The position numbers and the translations under genes were made by a program. 11,031 bases of DNA, taken from contig KN817584.1 in assembly GCA_000827495.1 (NCBI GenBank), positions 216,610-227,640 on the forward strand, written 5' to 3'. Source of the DNA: Hypholoma sublateritium FD-334 SS-4. Lineage: Eukaryota > Basidiomycota > Agaricomycetes > Agaricales > Strophariaceae. This document shows, in pieces, positions 8,756 to 11,031 of this stretch. The stretch's first letter is position 1. Every line of letters starts with the position of its first letter. The notes under the pieces were generated by a model. It did not search any database. It was not told where the DNA came from and was given only the letters and a program-made list of their open reading frames with translations.

Positions 8756-8948
8756 ATCATCCCATATTGTAGAACTTCTATATGATCATCAGGGCTTGCA
8801 ATGCAGACAGTGTGGCCTTTGTTTTACTGATACTCAACTTGGAAAGAAAAATCAAGACAGCCATCTCGACATGCACTTCAGACAAAACCGAAAAGTGAGT
8901 GAAAACCTCAGCAGAGGCCACAGCTGCAGTTGGTTTGTTGGATTAGAT

Positions 8949-9002
8949 GTGCACACAAATCTTCTCATCGCTGTGCACCAGAAATCTGGCCTTCCTCTGC
9001 AG
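8949..9002 (+). other. Stop-free 54-nt intron in PCF11 C-terminal part
   Basis: GTGCAC...CTGCAG, phase 0, length divisible by three, no in-frame stop. Removing it gives SWFVGLDDWIQDV, the conserved Pcf11 reading. The donor GTGCACA has a complementary TGTGCAC about 16 nt downstream, so the donor could pair in a small hairpin. Confidence 0.75.
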
Positions 9003-9260
9003 GACTGGATACAGGACGTTTCCGATGATGCAAAAGGCAAGGGACTCGCCGATCCTTCTGGTACTAGGCATCCAAAGTTTGCTGCTGCTGCTGAGAGTGC
9101 TAAGCATGATGCCGATCTGCGAGCGCAATATGTCATTGTTCCACAAGGTGATGAGGCTCAGACAGTATCATGTCCAATTTGTAAGGAATCGCTCAAGTCT
9201 GAATTCTTGGAAGACGATGAAGATTGGGTATGGAAAAATGCAACGAAGAAAGATGACAAG

Positions 9261-9314
9261 GTACTGTATTCTTGAGTCTTATTGTAAATGATCTTTATCT
9301 GAACACTTTGACAG
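9261..9314 (+). other. Intron in PCF11 C-terminal part
   Basis: GTACTG...TTGACAG, 54 nt, phase 0. The join links KKDDK to IYHATCYAEV, restoring the second zinc-binding module. Without removal the frame meets TGA at 9273-9275. Confidence 0.85.
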
Positions 9315-9530
9315 ATTTACCATGCAACATGTTATGCGGAGGTGGTCACTTCTACGAGCGCCCTTGAAGCGAGGCTGCACAGTGAAAAGTCAAATGGGAG
9401 TCGCTCTGCAACTCCTGATGTCCTGCCATCGAATACTCTTTTAGCACTACAAACGACAACGCCACCGCCACTTGCAAGAGTATCAAAATCTCCATCACAC
9501 GGCGAATTACAGGATGATTGGCGGGTTTGA

Positions 9531-9950
9531 ACAGCTTCTGTAAACCTATTCCCAGGCCTGAAGGATGTAGGACAATTGGAAGACCCTGCCAGTGGAACCT
9601 GATGCTTTCAAGTCATAGAGAAGCCGAGGCAATGCCGACGGTAATGGATTCAGAACAAAGACTTGACCGACCAGAAAATAGCGAGGCGGAACAACATGCC
9701 TGAGTCTGTTGAATGACTGGCATGACTAGGACTGTACACCGGTGCACCCGATGCAGGCCCAAGTCAGCATTGAATGTGGCATCATGTTGACGCCAGTGCG
9801 TTGAAGATCAATTGGAACACCATTAGATTGGTATTTGAGCTCCGACGATTTCGCGCACAAGCACAGCCAAATACAAGCATGCAAAACGCGCATCATCTAA
9901 GATCTTTACAGACATCGTGCTGCCCGCTGAAACTGGACAATCCATGGTCA
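9531..9950. other. Spacer between PCF11 and transcription-factor relics
   Basis: About 420 bp with no certain coding content. An open plus frame from 9774 leads into the transcription-factor-like segment. Its first ~55 codons (from WHHVDASALKINW) show nothing I recognise, and no Zn2Cys6 cluster (CxxC..C pattern) is present on the plus strand. Confidence 0.35.
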
Positions 9951-10422
9951 TCTGCGCAGACCAACACTGCCGTCGCCACAGGGAGAGCACTGAGATTCTT
10001 GGCCTTGGTCTGTGACGCCCTGGCTCGACATTTCACCCAAACTTGGTGTACCATGGCTACAAGTCTGAAATCCCAACTTTTTCGCCATGCCGATTAACAC
10101 TGCTGTTCATGATCTTAGTTGTTGGCTGCCTCGTTGATCTTCAAAAACGAAAGGCCAACCACATTGACGATGAGACGCACTATCAGCTGGCCCGGGCGAG
10201 TCTGTGCAAAATACCTGTCATGGAAGAGACGAGCATAGAGACAACTACCAGACTATTTCACAAGTTCTCGTCCCTCCTCACTTTCTCCGACAAGAAGAGA
10301 GCCGCGGGTACGCATGGAGCCTGATGGGACTGATGGCAAAACTCGCACAAAGTGTGAGTTTCTTTCCTGAAGCAGTTGACTTCTTCATCTTCACACCTGT
10401 TTCTATCTTCAGGTTGGTCTCG
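9951..10422 (+). pseudogene. Degraded fungal-specific transcription factor middle domain (Fungal_trans-like)
   Basis: Three overlapping plus frames give, in family order: RALRFLALVCDALARHF (to about 10036), then HPNLVYHGYKSEIPTF and CLVDLQKRKANHIDDETHYQ followed by LARASLCKIPVMEE (to about 10300), then RGYAWSLMGLMAKLAQS (to 10353). This resembles the PF04082-type domain of Zn2Cys6 regulators: an LLA-CALGAR-like start, a Y.LARA.L motif and the RGYAWSLMGLA.KLAQS.GLHRD segment. After AGT an intron of 59 nt (10354-10412, GTGAGT...TTCAG) leads to a 10-nt microexon GTTGGTCTCG (VGL plus one base), followed by GTATGT, so LAQS-VGL is restored. Frameshifts near 10036 and 10300, the absent DNA-binding cluster and no continuation after 10423 mark it as a relic. 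Such proteins regulate transcription in the nucleus; the target is unknown. Confidence 0.6.
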
Positions 10423-11031
10423 GTATGTACCCCCTCCCGCTGATACGGCTGCAATCGGTCTATGCGTGTAAATCCNCTAGATTTTCGATTTTAGCCGTAC
10501 TCCACTATTTAGACAAGGGGAGCTAGGAGGTACCCNACCTAGCTAGCTCCAGTGAAATAACAGAGACATAAGCACCTACTCAGAGACTGTGACAGACAGC
10601 AATTGACTCGTGCAGATATGTACGCAGTTAATAAACTCAGAGACAGTAAAACTNAGAACGGGTATTGGTGGTCGAGACTACCCAAATGGAGTCCTGCTAG
10701 CTCACACAAATATATCAAAGGGGCTGTATTGAAATCTCTACCCTAGCTAGCTCGATAATACAGGGGCTAGCTAGCTTCGATAGGCTGTACAAACATGTAC
10801 GAAGGCCTATGCAACGAAGGCATGTGACATGCATCATGCACGATCAATATACACGACGTGTTTGATGCCGCTTCTAGAAATGCACCAGCTAGCTCGGTAA
10901 TGACGCGCGCACAGGCAGCTAGCTCGCGGAATAAAGGTCCGAATAGTAGACCAGAGTAAAACCCAAAGACCTAGGGCATAGGGGAACGAAGCTAGCATGC
11001 GGTCCCCGGTCAGAAGGTCTACACGGACCGT
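10423..11031. repeat. Non-coding repeat-like region with AGCTAGCT palindromes
   Basis: No credible open frame. The exact 8-bp palindrome AGCTAGCT occurs at 10541-10548, 10745-10752, 10769-10776, 10887-10894 and 10917-10924, with partial copies at 10521, 10696 and 10991. Two copies lie in a direct repeat, CTAGCTAGCT(T)CGATA at 10743-10756 and 10767-10782. Others share the context CAGCTAGCTCG. Three of the window's four N calls fall here. This may be the edge of a transposable element or a satellite-like stretch; I see no terminal repeat that proves either. Confidence 0.5.

Larger units (their letters stand above)
8640..9530 (+). pseudogene. PCF11: PCF11 relic, part 3: C-terminal region with two zinc-binding modules (open)
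   Basis: Exons 8640-8701, 8756-8948, 9003-9260 and 9315-9530 (TGA) join through three GT-AG introns of exactly 54 nt. The product runs YRNIISSETINLN, IVELLYDHQGLQCRQCG, DSHLDMHFRQNRK, GHSCSWFVGLDDWIQDV, ADPSGTRHPKFAAAAESA, RAQYVIVPQGDEAQTVSCP, LEDDEDWVWKNA and IYHATCYAEV. In Pcf11 the region around the two zinc-binding modules contacts Clp1. Visible ligands are CxxC (LQCRQCG) with HxxxH (HLDMH), and CPxC (SCPICKE) with HxxC (YHATC). Intron 8949-9002 is phase 0 and has no stop, so a naive reading retains it as an 18-residue insert; removing it restores the conserved SWFVG.DDWIQD. This part has no disabling change that I can see, unlike parts 1 and 2. It could be a recently killed copy or a domain-only transcript. 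Confidence 0.88.

Noticed and set aside
8852..9291. Other open frames over the PCF11 C-terminal exons (8852-9136 minus, 8943-9146 minus, 8947-9291 plus)
   Set aside because: All are shadows of the strongly conserved zinc-module exons.
8702..9314. Three introns of identical length (54 nt) as possible introner-like elements
   Set aside because: The three intron sequences share no similarity beyond splice signals, so the equal length is probably coincidence in a genome with tight intron sizes.
1..11031. CRISPR arrays, tRNA or rRNA genes, bacterial operon signals
   Set aside because: No regularly spaced repeats, no cloverleaf I could recognise and no ribosomal sequence; the split genes indicate a fungal nuclear genome.

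Overview
This window looks like an accessory, partly decayed stretch of a basidiomycete (probably Agaricomycete) nuclear genome. The evidence is gene structure and family content. Coding segments are split by short GT-AG introns of about 46-84 nt. The recognisable proteins are a Pcf11-type mRNA 3'-end processing factor, a Fungal_trans-type transcription factor relic and a multicopy basidiomycete 'RHFGR/ALCN' family protein. There are no bacterial-style operons, RBSs or tRNA/rRNA genes that I can see. Four N characters (5316, 10476, 10536, 10654) mark unresolved bases.

Layout. (1) About 203-650, minus: a spliced relic of the multicopy family, with an in-frame stop. (2) 651-1470: no gene. (3) 1471-3145, minus: a five-exon gene of unknown function whose exons join cleanly in frame, ending at a TGA (1660-1662) with 62 further open codons behind it. 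(4) 3146-4337: no gene I can support; 4338-4894 has two weak minus ORFs. (5) 5017-6474, minus: a two-exon gene of unknown function, Ser/Pro-rich then helical, with its 5' end unresolved. (6) About 6930-7359, minus: degraded protein-like segments of unknown family. (7) 7681-9530: a PCF11 homologue, the clearest and most interesting item. (8) About 9951-10422, plus: a degraded fungal-specific transcription factor middle domain. (9) 10423-11031: non-coding, with repeated AGCTAGCT palindromes.

The main result is the PCF11 locus. On the plus strand, 7681-8128 encodes the second half of the CTD-interacting domain and the following linker. The next part of the protein is on the MINUS strand at 8596-8129, and the C-terminal part with both zinc-binding modules resumes on the PLUS strand at 8640-9530. 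Flipping about 468 bp puts the pieces back in conserved order. The breakpoints carry a short imperfect inverted repeat, and the right-hand copy overlaps a GTGAGT splice donor. The gene also lacks its 5' end and has nonsense changes in the CID and in the inverted part, whereas the C-terminal exons stay open and well conserved. I read this as a pseudogenised extra copy broken by a micro-inversion, unless the inversion is an assembly artefact.

Several relics carry premature stops of the kind made by C-to-T changes (often CGA to TGA). This suggests CpG deamination or a mild RIP-like process. All family assignments come from reading the translations and were not checked by a search.
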